64,000 nucleotides of DNA from an uncultured Eubacteriaceae bacterium. GTDB lineage: Bacteria > Bacillota > Clostridia > Lachnospirales > CAG-274. Numbering within the stretch: position 1 is the stretch's first letter; every line of letters starts with the position of its first letter. The translations under genes were made by a program, and so were the position numbers. Shown piece after piece: positions 55,401 to 63,514 of this stretch. Below the pieces are notes generated by a model. The model did not search any database, had not been told where the DNA came from, and saw only the letters and a program-made list of their open reading frames with translations. The stretch covers positions 1 through 64,000 of the forward strand of contig CAMTZM010000009.1 of NCBI GenBank assembly GCA_947086655.1. The letters run 5' to 3'.

Positions 55401-58014
55401 TAAATCAATAGCCGATATTGACGAAAACAAAATGATAATAGCAGGAACAAAAGAAGGTGTAACAACTATAACAGCATCTGTAACCATAGACGGAATAACT
55501 AAAACAGAATCGTTTCCGGTTGTCTGCAAACTTACTCAAAAGGTAACAGAAGAATTAATATCAGCAGCTAAAAAGGAACTTGACGACGAACTTGCATCTT
55601 ACACTCAAGGAGCGTATTCCGAACAAAACTGGAGTAAACTTCTCTATATTATAGAAAACGCTAAATCACAAATGGACAGCGCTTTAGATGTAATTGCTCT
55701 TAATAATTATAAATCAGACGCTCTTAATGAAATGCGTAAAGTAAAAGCTGATTCACTTGAAAATCGTTACAAAATTAAAGCTTTAGATAATGTAAATATA
55801 ACTAACGGAACTATCGGTTATGGTGAAAACGGTATAGCTGTATATACTGCAAGTGAAACCGATATAACAGGTACAATAACTTCTGATAATCCATTTAAGA
55901 TTAAACTTGAGGCATACGACGGAAATACTAAAATTGATAATTCAAAATTAAGATGGAATGTTGAAAAACTTGATTCGTCAAAAAGGCTTCCAGCTGAAAT
56001 AGATTATACTACGGGCGAATTAACATTAAAAGAACATGGACTTATAAGAATAACAGCTATGAATATGGAAGATCTTTTGTGCGGTGAAATGGATTTATAT
56101 GTTAATTTGCAAATTGAGGCAGAGCTTGCCGACGACGGAGACGGGGCAAATTTAAGCGATACAAAAACAGGAGCAAGCGGCGCTTTAAATGGAAATAATG
56201 TAGGAAGTTCAAAATCTTACTGGATTGAATATAAAGGCGTTCGTTTAGATAATTTAAAATCAATAAGTATAAGAAATTCATTAAAATCAGGTTCTGTAAC
56301 TGCCAATATAAGTCTTGATAAAACAACTAAATCAGATAAGCTTATTGCAACAGGCATATTAAATCAAACAGGAGCATGGAATAAGTGGGCTGAAACAGAA
56401 CTTAAGCTTAATAAGGGTGTACTTTCTTCTGCTCAAAAAGATGAATTTGGATTGACAACTATATATGTGCAAACAAATACAGCTAATTTTGATTTTATAA
56501 GACTTGAGTATGAACCTCCTTATGAAGGTAATTTAGTTTATACGTTATCAAATATTCAAAATGAAAATGACGGTAAAATATCAGCGCAGTTAAATTACAG
56601 AGGTACAGGGCAAGAAGATATTAACGGGGTTTTTGTAGCTGCTTTATATTCGGCAAACGGAAAACTTTTGTCAACAGATATAAAAAATATTTCAGGAAGT
56701 GAAAAGTTTACTGTAAATAATTCATTTAAAGAAGGTGACAATGTTAAATTTTTTGTATGGAACAGTGTTGACAAAATGAAACCTATATCGGAAGTATATA
56801 AACATGAATATAAAATTCCGATTGAAAATGAAGTAATTGTATATTCTCCGACATTTTCTGAATACTCTAATATGTTTACAGGAGACGGAGCAGACGGAAC
56901 ATATATTCAAGATGTAAATGGTCTTTCAGGATATGGAACTATAAAAAAAAGAAATGGAAACATATCTTATGAATACAATGGAAAAGACTACCAATTTACA
57001 TCAGGATGGCAGCAAGGAACTGGAGCAGAAAATAAAAGCAGTTTGTTTTTTACACCTAAAGCGCCATGTACTGTAACTGTTGTTTTTAATGGAAACGGAA
57101 CAGCCGGAAGAAATCAATATATTGTACAAGATGGCGTTAAACTTGCAAGCGGAGGCTCAGAAGACCCAAATATAGCAGAAATAAGCTGCCGTATTACAGA
57201 TACAAAAAAACCTGTATATATTTATGGCGGCGGAAGCAATAAAACCGTTTGGGCTATAATTGTTGAATACGACGCAAACGTACTTAATGAAAATGCTGAT
57301 TTACAAGTACAATATGCTAATATTAATTCTCTTAATAAAGATTATAGTTTAAATGAAATAATAGTAAAAGAAATTGAGTTGGACGGAGAAAAAGTTCGTT
57401 TAACAAAAAATACTTTAACGGGAGAAACTAAAATTTCAAAAAGCGTACTTGGAAACGTATGGACTGATATTAGTTTGGATTATTTTGCTTTAAGTGATAT
57501 TGAACTTACAGGCAATGAAAAATTTGTAATTAATGATATTGCTGTTTTAGGTGAGAATATATATGCAGCATGTAATGACGGTATTGTATTAGTAATAACT
57601 CCATGTATGAAGTGTTATAAACTTAAATCAGTATGTGGGTTTGACATTGTAAATATAAATGTTTTAAACGGATATTTTGTACTATCGGGAAATGAGGATA
57701 TTATAAGTGTTCCTGTTTCAAAAATATTTCCTGTAAGTATAGATGCAGCAGAAGCTATAAGTCTTTTGGAAAACGGAGCGATTTTAATTGATGTAAGAGA
57801 TTCGGAGGACTTTTATAAAAATCATTCGGAAAGGTCTGTAAATATACCTTTGTCTGATATTTCAAAAATAGGCCAGTACGCAAAAGATAAAGTTATTGTA
57901 TTTTGCTGCCAAAGTGGAATGAAAGCGTCAGAGGCTGTTGACAAGGCGTATAAAATGGGCTTTGAAAAAGTTTATAATGCTGGCTCATTTGAAAACTTTA
58001 AAATTAATTATTAG
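52489..58014 (+). CDS. Secreted multidomain GH3 glycosidase with C-terminal rhodanese domain
   Basis: AAAGGAGGAG precedes the ATG. Signal peptide (1-27); GH3 N-domain with NYWKEGLHGVARQG, KHFIANN and nucleophile Asp298 in YVTGDCDAV, the form found in beta-xylosidases; GH3 C-domain (about 415-790) with ESNDRKNISLPASQ; a fibronectin-III-like domain (about 810-905). Then a Big2-like domain, a FIVAR-like helix (about 1020-1085), a CBM6-like domain (about 1205-1345) and beta domains. The last about 100 residues are a rhodanese: ILIDVRDSEDFYKNHSE, VFCCQSGMKASEAVDKA. No SLH or sortase signal is seen. The rhodanese is odd on an exported enzyme. Likely target xylan or arabinoxylan fragments. Confidence 0.88.
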   Translation: MKLKRVFSLLSVLSIMLSSMTLSPLNAYGENEEAYLKLSDVNKETQVIENTEGEMPDYMNEQLSFEERAADLVSRMTLEEKASQIGHESAAIPRLNVSAYNYWKEGLHGVARQGKATSFPTSLAMSNTWNRELFLKMADITSTEARAKNSRLNLSYWSPTINMARDPRWGRNEETYGEDPYLTGQLGISFVNGMQGNDEKYLKTIATVKHFIANNCEAERRGGTSVIDERTFREYYAKVFQNVVEGANPASAMSSYNATTVIRNGKKLYDYIPSSANEYTLTQLLRRNWGFDGYVTGDCDAVADLNNKAAYKQALFPGEDINEIPQSATIAKSIKAGNDLDCRGPAQKYAAEAVENGYMLESDLDMAVYRLFLQRFRTGEFDELTPYSNISSSVIECQEHIDAAEAAAEETWVLLKNDNILPIKADSGYKNVIIVGNLAGEVFLGDYSGVPEENITPYEGVKSEITKTIDGANVECLGSVTDDTLIFNLKSITLVLEDGKTRKIDLTKALGVSGMEVSENGFINITKNGTAYIKNIDFSNVVSVNAEIAKGSMNGGSIKILYGNGGPEVAKIESIDTENESTYALCTAKYTGANGGYNQTSDMYIKFEANNGEFSVDEYKEKLDNADLIIAYGGTILSDSKESNDRKNISLPASQSHVQALCDAYPNKTIVALSTVGQIDVSPFINKTKALLWTSYNGQTQGMALGKVLTGQVNPSGRLTTTWYNPQDLEKMPLNTTAKTGADGITRYENDYSIRHSDNFIGRTYQYYSGTPQYPFGYGLSYTDFEYSNMKISKSSADVNDTITVSVDVKNVGNADGKEVVQFYVAPPKADGINMPKKQLKGFEKVEIKANEEKPTTISVDINVKDLSFFEETSDNTEGKIYVPNGTYTIYAGKNAHDENNKVTLNVTGMLESSLKTVKAWPDGIQVNGVYTVLGGDTETVTSINPRLSIVMTDEKVYDISNADVVYTSKDKSIADIDENKMIIAGTKEGVTTITASVTIDGITKTESFPVVCKLTQKVTEELISAAKKELDDELASYTQGAYSEQNWSKLLYIIENAKSQMDSALDVIALNNYKSDALNEMRKVKADSLENRYKIKALDNVNITNGTIGYGENGIAVYTASETDITGTITSDNPFKIKLEAYDGNTKIDNSKLRWNVEKLDSSKRLPAEIDYTTGELTLKEHGLIRITAMNMEDLLCGEMDLYVNLQIEAELADDGDGANLSDTKTGASGALNGNNVGSSKSYWIEYKGVRLDNLKSISIRNSLKSGSVTANISLDKTTKSDKLIATGILNQTGAWNKWAETELKLNKGVLSSAQKDEFGLTTIYVQTNTANFDFIRLEYEPPYEGNLVYTLSNIQNENDGKISAQLNYRGTGQEDINGVFVAALYSANGKLLSTDIKNISGSEKFTVNNSFKEGDNVKFFVWNSVDKMKPISEVYKHEYKIPIENEVIVYSPTFSEYSNMFTGDGADGTYIQDVNGLSGYGTIKKRNGNISYEYNGKDYQFTSGWQQGTGAENKSSLFFTPKAPCTVTVVFNGNGTAGRNQYIVQDGVKLASGGSEDPNIAEISCRITDTKKPVYIYGGGSNKTVWAIIVEYDANVLNENADLQVQYANINSLNKDYSLNEIIVKEIELDGEKVRLTKNTLTGETKISKSVLGNVWTDISLDYFALSDIELTGNEKFVINDIAVLGENIYAACNDGIVLVITPCMKCYKLKSVCGFDIVNINVLNGYFVLSGNEDIISVPVSKIFPVSIDAAEAISLLENGAILIDVRDSEDFYKNHSERSVNIPLSDISKIGQYAKDKVIVFCCQSGMKASEAVDKAYKMGFEKVYNAGSFENFKINY

Positions 58015-58138
58015 AAAATATAAGTATTTATTTTTGGTTTTTATATTTGCACCTCTTTACTTTATATTATAAATAAGTTATAATCTAAAAAATAATATAT
58101 AAGAAAACACTGATTAGTTTATTTCAATTTAACCGGCT

Positions 58139-58176
58139 AAGTAAGTTTGCTGTCTTTTAGGCGGTGAATACAAAGA
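58139..58176 (+). repeat. Palindromic repeat, copy 1 (IS200/IS605-end-like)
   Basis: CTAAGTAAGT, then TTGCTGTCTTTTAGGCGG and TGAATAC. It matches a copy at 63394 at most positions. The central half-palindrome is partly decayed here. Confidence 0.5.
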
Positions 58177-58289
58177 TGTTGTTAATGCAATCGGTTATGA
58201 ATATTTTTTGTGAAATAAAAATATGAGTAGTTTTTGACAAGTTATAATTTTCAAACAGTTTTTAATATAATTTAAAGGGGCGCTTTTTT

Positions 58290-58712
58290 ATGAATATACA
58301 ATGTATAAGCGTTTGCAGTATATGCGGTACAATAAGCTATGAAAATAACGAGTATTGTACAGATAAAGGATTATTTATTAAAACAGATATACCTGTGGAT
58401 GAATATGATATAAAAATAGGCAATGTATATATGCTTACTAAAAGTTTTGAAAAAGTACTTTATTATAGGGAATATATTTTTAGAAAATACGCTTCAAAAT
58501 TGAATGTGTTTAATGAGGAAATAGCTTTGTATGACGATATTGAAGAAACTACCACTCTTTCACATTTATATAAGGAGTATTTTGGGGACGATTATATAAA
58601 TAATTCTGATTATAAAAAATTTAAAAATAGCCCTATTGATAAAAGTATGTTTAATAACGCTTATTTTGGTCTTCCGGAAGATTTTGATTTTACTTATAAT
58701 AACGACAAATAA
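58290..58712 (+). CDS. Hypothetical protein with N-terminal Cys motif
   Basis: AAAGGGGCG precedes the ATG and a strong terminator follows the stop, so it is a real gene. The 140-residue product opens with Cys pairs (CISVCSICGTISYENNEYC) that suggest a small zinc site. It continues as a soluble acidic protein with VLYYREYIFRKYAS and SHLYKEYFGDDY. I do not recognise the family. Confidence 0.7.
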   Translation: MNIQCISVCSICGTISYENNEYCTDKGLFIKTDIPVDEYDIKIGNVYMLTKSFEKVLYYREYIFRKYASKLNVFNEEIALYDDIEETTTLSHLYKEYFGDDYINNSDYKKFKNSPIDKSMFNNAYFGLPEDFDFTYNNDK

Positions 58713-58755
58713 AAAAAGCCTGATTTTATAAATAATGTAAAATCAGGCTTTTTTT
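58711..58755 (+). terminator. Strong bidirectional terminator
   Basis: AAAAAAAGCCTGATTTTA and its exact complement form an 18-bp stem with a nine-base loop. It lies between the converging hypothetical and catalase genes and serves both. Confidence 0.9.
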
Positions 58756-58757
58756 AT

Positions 58758-59435
58758 TTATTTTTCAGGTGAGCAGAAACATGTCGGCTTACATTCCGGA
58801 GAATTAAAATGATTATCAGGAGAAGGCGTTGAAAGATTAAAATAAAGCCTTGAATCCCTTGTTATTCCAAAATCTTCATTTGAACCGCTGTTCTGTACTT
58901 TATTAAAAGCTTCTCTAAATAAAGCGTTATGAGCCTCTTCTCGATTAAGCAAAAAATCAATAGTTTGTCTTACATATTTATCGTTTATTTGCCTGTATAA
59001 ATATTCATAGACTACCTTTGCACGCTGTTCAGAGGCAATATTTGAAAGCAAATCAGCGCATAAGTCACCTGTTACAGTTACATAATCAGCCGTCCATGAA
59101 TGACCGGAGGAGTTAATTAATCCCGGACTTAATCCAAAAATCACATGTGTTTGTATTTCTCCAGAATCAACCTTTGAATAATCGACATCATGTCCATTAA
59201 GAAGGTTTATAGTATTAGAAATCATTTCCATATGACTTAATTCTTCAGCCCCAATATCCATAAATAAATCCTTTATTGCAGGATCTTTTATTCTGAAACT
59301 TTGAGAAATATATTGCATTGCTGCTTTTAACTCTCCGTTGCCGCCGCCCAACTGTTCTTGAAGCAAAACAGCATATTGAGGGTTTGGTCTTTCTACTTTT
59401 ACTTCTTCTAAGAGCGCTTTTTCATGCTTAAAAAT
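58758..59435 (-). CDS. Manganese catalase/spore coat CotJC-like protein, apparent ATT start
   Basis: Di-manganese ligands sit in GELKAAMQYISQSF, GAEELSHMEM and LNREEAHNALF; ERPNPQYAVLLQEQLGG is typical of the family. The C-terminus ends CKPTCFCSPEK. Relatives begin MFKHEK; here the same place reads ATT TTT AAG CAT with GGAGGG six bases before the ATT. I therefore start at 59435. A TTG at 59453 is in frame but would put the ribosome site inside the gene. The enzyme breaks down hydrogen peroxide. In spore formers it is found in the coat. Single gene. Confidence 0.87.
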   Translation of the reverse strand: MFKHEKALLEEVKVERPNPQYAVLLQEQLGGGNGELKAAMQYISQSFRIKDPAIKDLFMDIGAEELSHMEMISNTINLLNGHDVDYSKVDSGEIQTHVIFGLSPGLINSSGHSWTADYVTVTGDLCADLLSNIASEQRAKVVYEYLYRQINDKYVRQTIDFLLNREEAHNALFREAFNKVQNSGSNEDFGITRDSRLYFNLSTPSPDNHFNSPECKPTCFCSPEK

Positions 59436-59571
59436 AATAATCCCTCCTTCCAATTCAATACAGGTATCAGTACAAGGATAAAATTATAAATATTTTTTAA
59501 TTTTATATTAAATCAAATTATCCTTAGTACATAATATATTTTGTATCTTAAATTGAAAAGTATTCAGGTTA

Positions 59572-60141
59572 TTATTGTTTTTTCTTTTCTACGGAATATC
59601 CAAATTTTCCTAAATATTTTCCTAAACCATAATATTCACCATGAGAATAACATATAGGCTTACTTAATTCAAAATTAAAACGACCGCTTTTATCCATATA
59701 TTTTTCATCAGCAGATACTGATACTACTTCTGATATAAACATAAAGTGTGAGCCTAACTCTTTTATATCACTTACTTTACATTCTATATTTATAGGACTT
59801 TCTTTTATTGATGGAGCTTTTACTTTCAATGATTTTTCGGGAGTAAGATTTAATTTTTTAAATTTATCAATATCTCGACCAGAGCGAACTCCGCAAAAAT
59901 CAGTGGCAAATGTTAGTTCTTCAGTTGTAATATTAATTACAAATTCTTTTGTTTTATTTATTATATCAAAAGAATATCGTTCAGGTCTTACAGAAATATA
60001 TGTCATAGGAGGATTAGAATTAATAGTTCCTGTCCAAGCTATTGTTATAATGTTTTTTAATCCGTCTATGTCTCCGCATGATACCATTACAACAGGGAGA
60101 GGATAAAGTGATGTGCCGGGTTTCCAAATTTGTTTTCCCAT
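59572..60141 (-). CDS. Flavin reductase-like FMN-binding split-barrel protein
   Basis: AAAGGAG precedes the ATG. The 189 residues contain YPLPVVMVSCGD, ITIAWTGTINSNPPMTYISV with RPERYS, FVINI and FCGVRSGRDIDKF, the pattern of FMN-binding split-barrel reductases. The Ser/Cys context resembles proteins that reduce flavin or ferric complexes with NAD(P)H. Function beyond the fold is open. Confidence 0.9.
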   Translation of the reverse strand: MGKQIWKPGTSLYPLPVVMVSCGDIDGLKNIITIAWTGTINSNPPMTYISVRPERYSFDIINKTKEFVINITTEELTFATDFCGVRSGRDIDKFKKLNLTPEKSLKVKAPSIKESPINIECKVSDIKELGSHFMFISEVVSVSADEKYMDKSGRFNFELSKPICYSHGEYYGLGKYLGKFGYSVEKKKQ

Positions 60142-60481
60142 AAAATTATCTCCTTTTAGAATGAAGTTTTTTCAAAATTTTATAAAATATTTGAAAACTA
60201 AAATATATACAAAGATTTTAACAAAAATTCAAGTAGTCTTGATACAGTTTTTATTAAATTTTAAAAATAATTTGATTTTTATACAGTTTTAACAATGTAT
60301 ATTGAGTTTTCAGATATATTCTAAATACATATTTTTAGTTTACTATAAATTTTACTTTATATCAACATTAAAATGCGGTTGAAATATATGTTATAGGTGC
60401 TATAATTAAATAATAAATTTGTAATTAGTATTAATAGTATATTATAAATATTTTAAAATTTTAGAAAGGATTATTTTTTTA
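60142..60481 (+). promoter_or_regulatory. Intergenic stretch with promoter of the methyltransferase gene
   Basis: AT-rich with no gene. TTGAAA at 60379-60384 and TATAAT at 60401-60406 are 16 bases apart, about 75 bases before the start at 60482. I see nothing else. Confidence 0.6.
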
Positions 60482-61849
60482 ATGAATTTACCTGAGAAAT
60501 ATATTTCAAAAATGAAAGAACTTTTGAAAGACGAATATAAAGATTATATACTAAGTTTTGAGAGCGGAAGATATTACGGTTTAAGAGCAAATACAATAAA
60601 AATTAATCCATATGACTTAAAAAATAAGCTTAAATTTAATTTACAGCCAATATCATGGTGTAAAGAGGGATTTTATTATGATGAAACTGAAAGACCGGCA
60701 AAGAGTCCGTATTATAATGCCGGATTGTTTTATATTCAAGAGCCTTCAGCTATGTCCACAGCGTCAATTTTAGATATAAGACCAGGTGATAGAGTGCTTG
60801 ATTTATGCGCTGCCCCGGGAGGCAAAAGCACGCAGGCCGGAGCGAAACTTAAAGGATGCGGTATTATAGTTTCAAATGATATAAGTGCAAGCCGATGTAA
60901 GGCACTTTTAAAAAACATAGAGATGTCCGGAATTAAAAATGCTGTTGTTACAAATGAAACTCCAGAAAGACTTGCATTAAAATTTAAAAGATTTTTTAAT
61001 CGCATAATTGTTGACGCTCCATGCTCCGGTGAAGGAATGTTCAGAAAAGATACAGCAGCTATAAAAAGCTGGGAAGAACATAAAAGCGAAATCTGTGCAC
61101 TAATGCAAAAAGACATATTAAAATGTGCTGCTAAAATGCTTTCTGACGGCGGAATAATAGCATATTCAACATGTACTTTTGCACCTGAAGAAAATGAGGA
61201 AATTATAAACGAATTTTTAAACGAGAATACGGAATTTAAACTTTTAGATATAGATAAATCATTAGGTTTTGACAATGGCAGATTTGATTGGGTTAAGCCG
61301 CCAAATTGCCAAATTTCAAAATGCGGAAGACTATGGCCATTTAAAATTAAAGGTGAAGGGCATTTTCTTGCACTTTTGAAAAAAGATGGAGATGATAAGA
61401 CATTTGATTATTCTGAAGATGTTTTAGATTATAGAAATAAAAAACTTTTAGAGGAGTTATATATATTTAATGATAAATACTTAAATATGGATTTAAAAGG
61501 CATATTTGAAATACATGGAAGGTCTGTTATGAAACTTCCTATAAAATTGGATTTAAGCGGTTTAAGAATTGTGAGAAGCGGTTTATATATAGGAGATATA
61601 AAAACAAAACGATTTGAACCATCGCAAGCTTTTGCTATGAGCATAAAAAAAGAAGATGTTAAATTTTCCGTTAATTACTCTATTGACAGTCCTAATTTAT
61701 ACAGATATTTAAAAGGCGAATCATATAAAGAAGATGGTGAGGAAGGATGGAATCTTGTATGTATTGATGATTTTCCTTTAGGCTGGGCAAAAATTCAAAA
61801 TGGAAGATTAAAAAATAAATATTTGCCAAGTTGGAAAATAAATGCTTGA
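60482..61849 (+). CDS. RsmB/RsmF-family rRNA (cytosine-C5)-methyltransferase
   Basis: AGAAAGGA precedes the ATG. SAM site VLDLCAAPGGKST, the two catalytic Cys in DAPCSGEGMF and YSTCTFAPEENEE, and a C-terminal RNA-binding part (FKIKGEGHFLALLKKDGD, FEPSQAFAMS, DDFPLGWAKIQNGRLKNKYLPSW) match RsmF-like enzymes of Firmicutes, which methylate 16S rRNA. 455 residues, normal length. It stands alone before thrC. Confidence 0.92.
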   Translation: MNLPEKYISKMKELLKDEYKDYILSFESGRYYGLRANTIKINPYDLKNKLKFNLQPISWCKEGFYYDETERPAKSPYYNAGLFYIQEPSAMSTASILDIRPGDRVLDLCAAPGGKSTQAGAKLKGCGIIVSNDISASRCKALLKNIEMSGIKNAVVTNETPERLALKFKRFFNRIIVDAPCSGEGMFRKDTAAIKSWEEHKSEICALMQKDILKCAAKMLSDGGIIAYSTCTFAPEENEEIINEFLNENTEFKLLDIDKSLGFDNGRFDWVKPPNCQISKCGRLWPFKIKGEGHFLALLKKDGDDKTFDYSEDVLDYRNKKLLEELYIFNDKYLNMDLKGIFEIHGRSVMKLPIKLDLSGLRIVRSGLYIGDIKTKRFEPSQAFAMSIKKEDVKFSVNYSIDSPNLYRYLKGESYKEDGEEGWNLVCIDDFPLGWAKIQNGRLKNKYLPSWKINA

Positions 61850-61905
61850 CAAAATTAAATAAAACTGTAATCATATAAAAAAGATAATAAAAAGGGTGAT
61901 ATAAT

Positions 61906-63375
61906 ATGAATTTAATGTTTAAAAGCACAAGAAATGAACAAAATAGCGTAACAGCAAGTCAGGCAATAGTCAAAGGTATTGCTGATGATGGAGGTTTATT
62001 TATTCCTGAAAAAATACCTAAAATTGATTTTAAAATTGAAGATATTGTAGATTGGGGTTATCAGGAACTTGCTTATAATGTTTTAAAACTTATTTTAAGC
62101 GATTTTACAAAAGAAGAACTGGAATATTGTATAAATGGAGCTTACGATGAAAAATTTGATACAAACATTATTGCTCCTTTAAAAAGCGTAAAAGATGTAT
62201 TTTTTCTTGAATTATTTCATGGAAAAACTCTTGCTTTTAAAGATATGGCTTTGTCTATACTTCCTTATCTTCTTAAAATAGCTGCAAGAAAAAACGGCGT
62301 TGATGAAGAAATTGTAATATTAACAGCAACAAGCGGAGATACAGGCAAAGCAGCTCTTGAAGGATTTGCGGATGTTGATGGCACAAAAATTATTGTGTTT
62401 TTCCCAGAAGATGGAGTTTCTCCTGTTCAAAAGAGACAAATGATAACTCAAAAAGGTAAAAATACATTTGTTGCTGGTATAAAAGGTAATTTTGATGATG
62501 CTCAAACAGGTGTAAAGAAAATTTTTGCTGATAAATCTTTTTCTGATGAGCTTAAAGAAAAAGGATATATATTTTCTTCTGCTAACTCAATAAATATAGG
62601 ACGACTTGCACCTCAAATTGTATATTATTTTTATTCATATGCGCAAATGCTTAAAAGTGGTAATATAAAAGCCGGAGATAAAATTAATTTTACAGTTCCA
62701 ACAGGAAATTTTGGAAATATTTTAGCCGGATTTTACGCCGAAAAAATGGGACTTCCTATTAATCGTCTCGTTTGTGCTTCAAATGAAAATAAGGTTTTGT
62801 ATGATTTTTTTAAAACAGGAAAATATGATGTAAACAGAAAATTTATAGTTACGGTTTCTCCTTCAATGGATATACTTATATCAAGTAATTTAGAAAGATT
62901 TTTATATCATATGTGTGAAGACGCTGGTAAAACAAGACAGCTTATGGATAGCCTTAATAAAAATGGAAATTATAAATTTGATATAGAAAATGAGTATATA
63001 AGTGCTGAATATGCAGATGTTTCAGAAACATTTAAAGCAATAAAAAATTTATATGATGAGACAGGCTATATTATGGATACACATACGGCTGTGGCTTATG
63101 CTGCATATAATAAATATAAAAATAACTCAAATGATGATACTAAAAATGTTATAGTTTCTACTGCAAGTCCGTTTAAGTTTGCAAAAGATGTCTGCTTTGC
63201 TTTAAATGATGAATATAAAGATATTGACCCATTTGATGCTTTGAAAATTTTAGCAAAACTTAATAAATCAGAAGTGCCAGCGGCAATAAAGAACATAGAT
63301 AAAAGAGAAATTCTTCATAAAGATATTATAGAAAAAGATGGTTTAAAGGATTTTATAATAAGTCGTCTTGTCTGA
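61906..63375 (+). CDS. thrC: Threonine synthase
   Basis: AAAGGGTG precedes the ATG. The pyridoxal-phosphate Lys lies in LAFKDMALSILP, and the phosphate-binding loop is TATSGDTGKAALEG. FPEDGVSPVQKRQMITQKG, NSINIGRLAPQIVYY and TVPTGNFGNILAG are standard. It converts O-phosphohomoserine to threonine. 489 residues, complete. No other thr genes are in the window. Confidence 0.96.
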   Translation: MNLMFKSTRNEQNSVTASQAIVKGIADDGGLFIPEKIPKIDFKIEDIVDWGYQELAYNVLKLILSDFTKEELEYCINGAYDEKFDTNIIAPLKSVKDVFFLELFHGKTLAFKDMALSILPYLLKIAARKNGVDEEIVILTATSGDTGKAALEGFADVDGTKIIVFFPEDGVSPVQKRQMITQKGKNTFVAGIKGNFDDAQTGVKKIFADKSFSDELKEKGYIFSSANSINIGRLAPQIVYYFYSYAQMLKSGNIKAGDKINFTVPTGNFGNILAGFYAEKMGLPINRLVCASNENKVLYDFFKTGKYDVNRKFIVTVSPSMDILISSNLERFLYHMCEDAGKTRQLMDSLNKNGNYKFDIENEYISAEYADVSETFKAIKNLYDETGYIMDTHTAVAYAAYNKYKNNSNDDTKNVIVSTASPFKFAKDVCFALNDEYKDIDPFDALKILAKLNKSEVPAAIKNIDKREILHKDIIEKDGLKDFIISRLV

Positions 63376-63393
63376 ATTTTTATTTAATTTACT

Positions 63394-63435
63394 AAGTAAG
63401 TCTCCCGCCTTTTAGGCGGCGAGTACTTACTTTTG
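63394..63435 (+). repeat. Palindromic repeat, copy 2 (IS200/IS605-end-like)
   Basis: CTAAGTAAGT, CTCCCGCCTTTTAGGCGG, CGAGTACTTACTT. CCGCC and GGCGG form a tight hairpin with loop TTTTA inside an outer AAGTAAGT/ACTTACTT stem. It lies right after thrC and may double as its terminator. Confidence 0.55.
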
Positions 63436-63514
63436 TATTTATTGGAGTGGAAAATATATAAAATTTGATATAAAAAAGTTATTTACATTTGATTACTATT
63501 ATAATTAAGTGATT

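Noticed and set aside
60736-61275. 179-codon minus-strand frame inside the rRNA methyltransferase
   Set aside because: Antisense shadow of a clear gene with catalytic motifs on the plus strand; no ribosome site.
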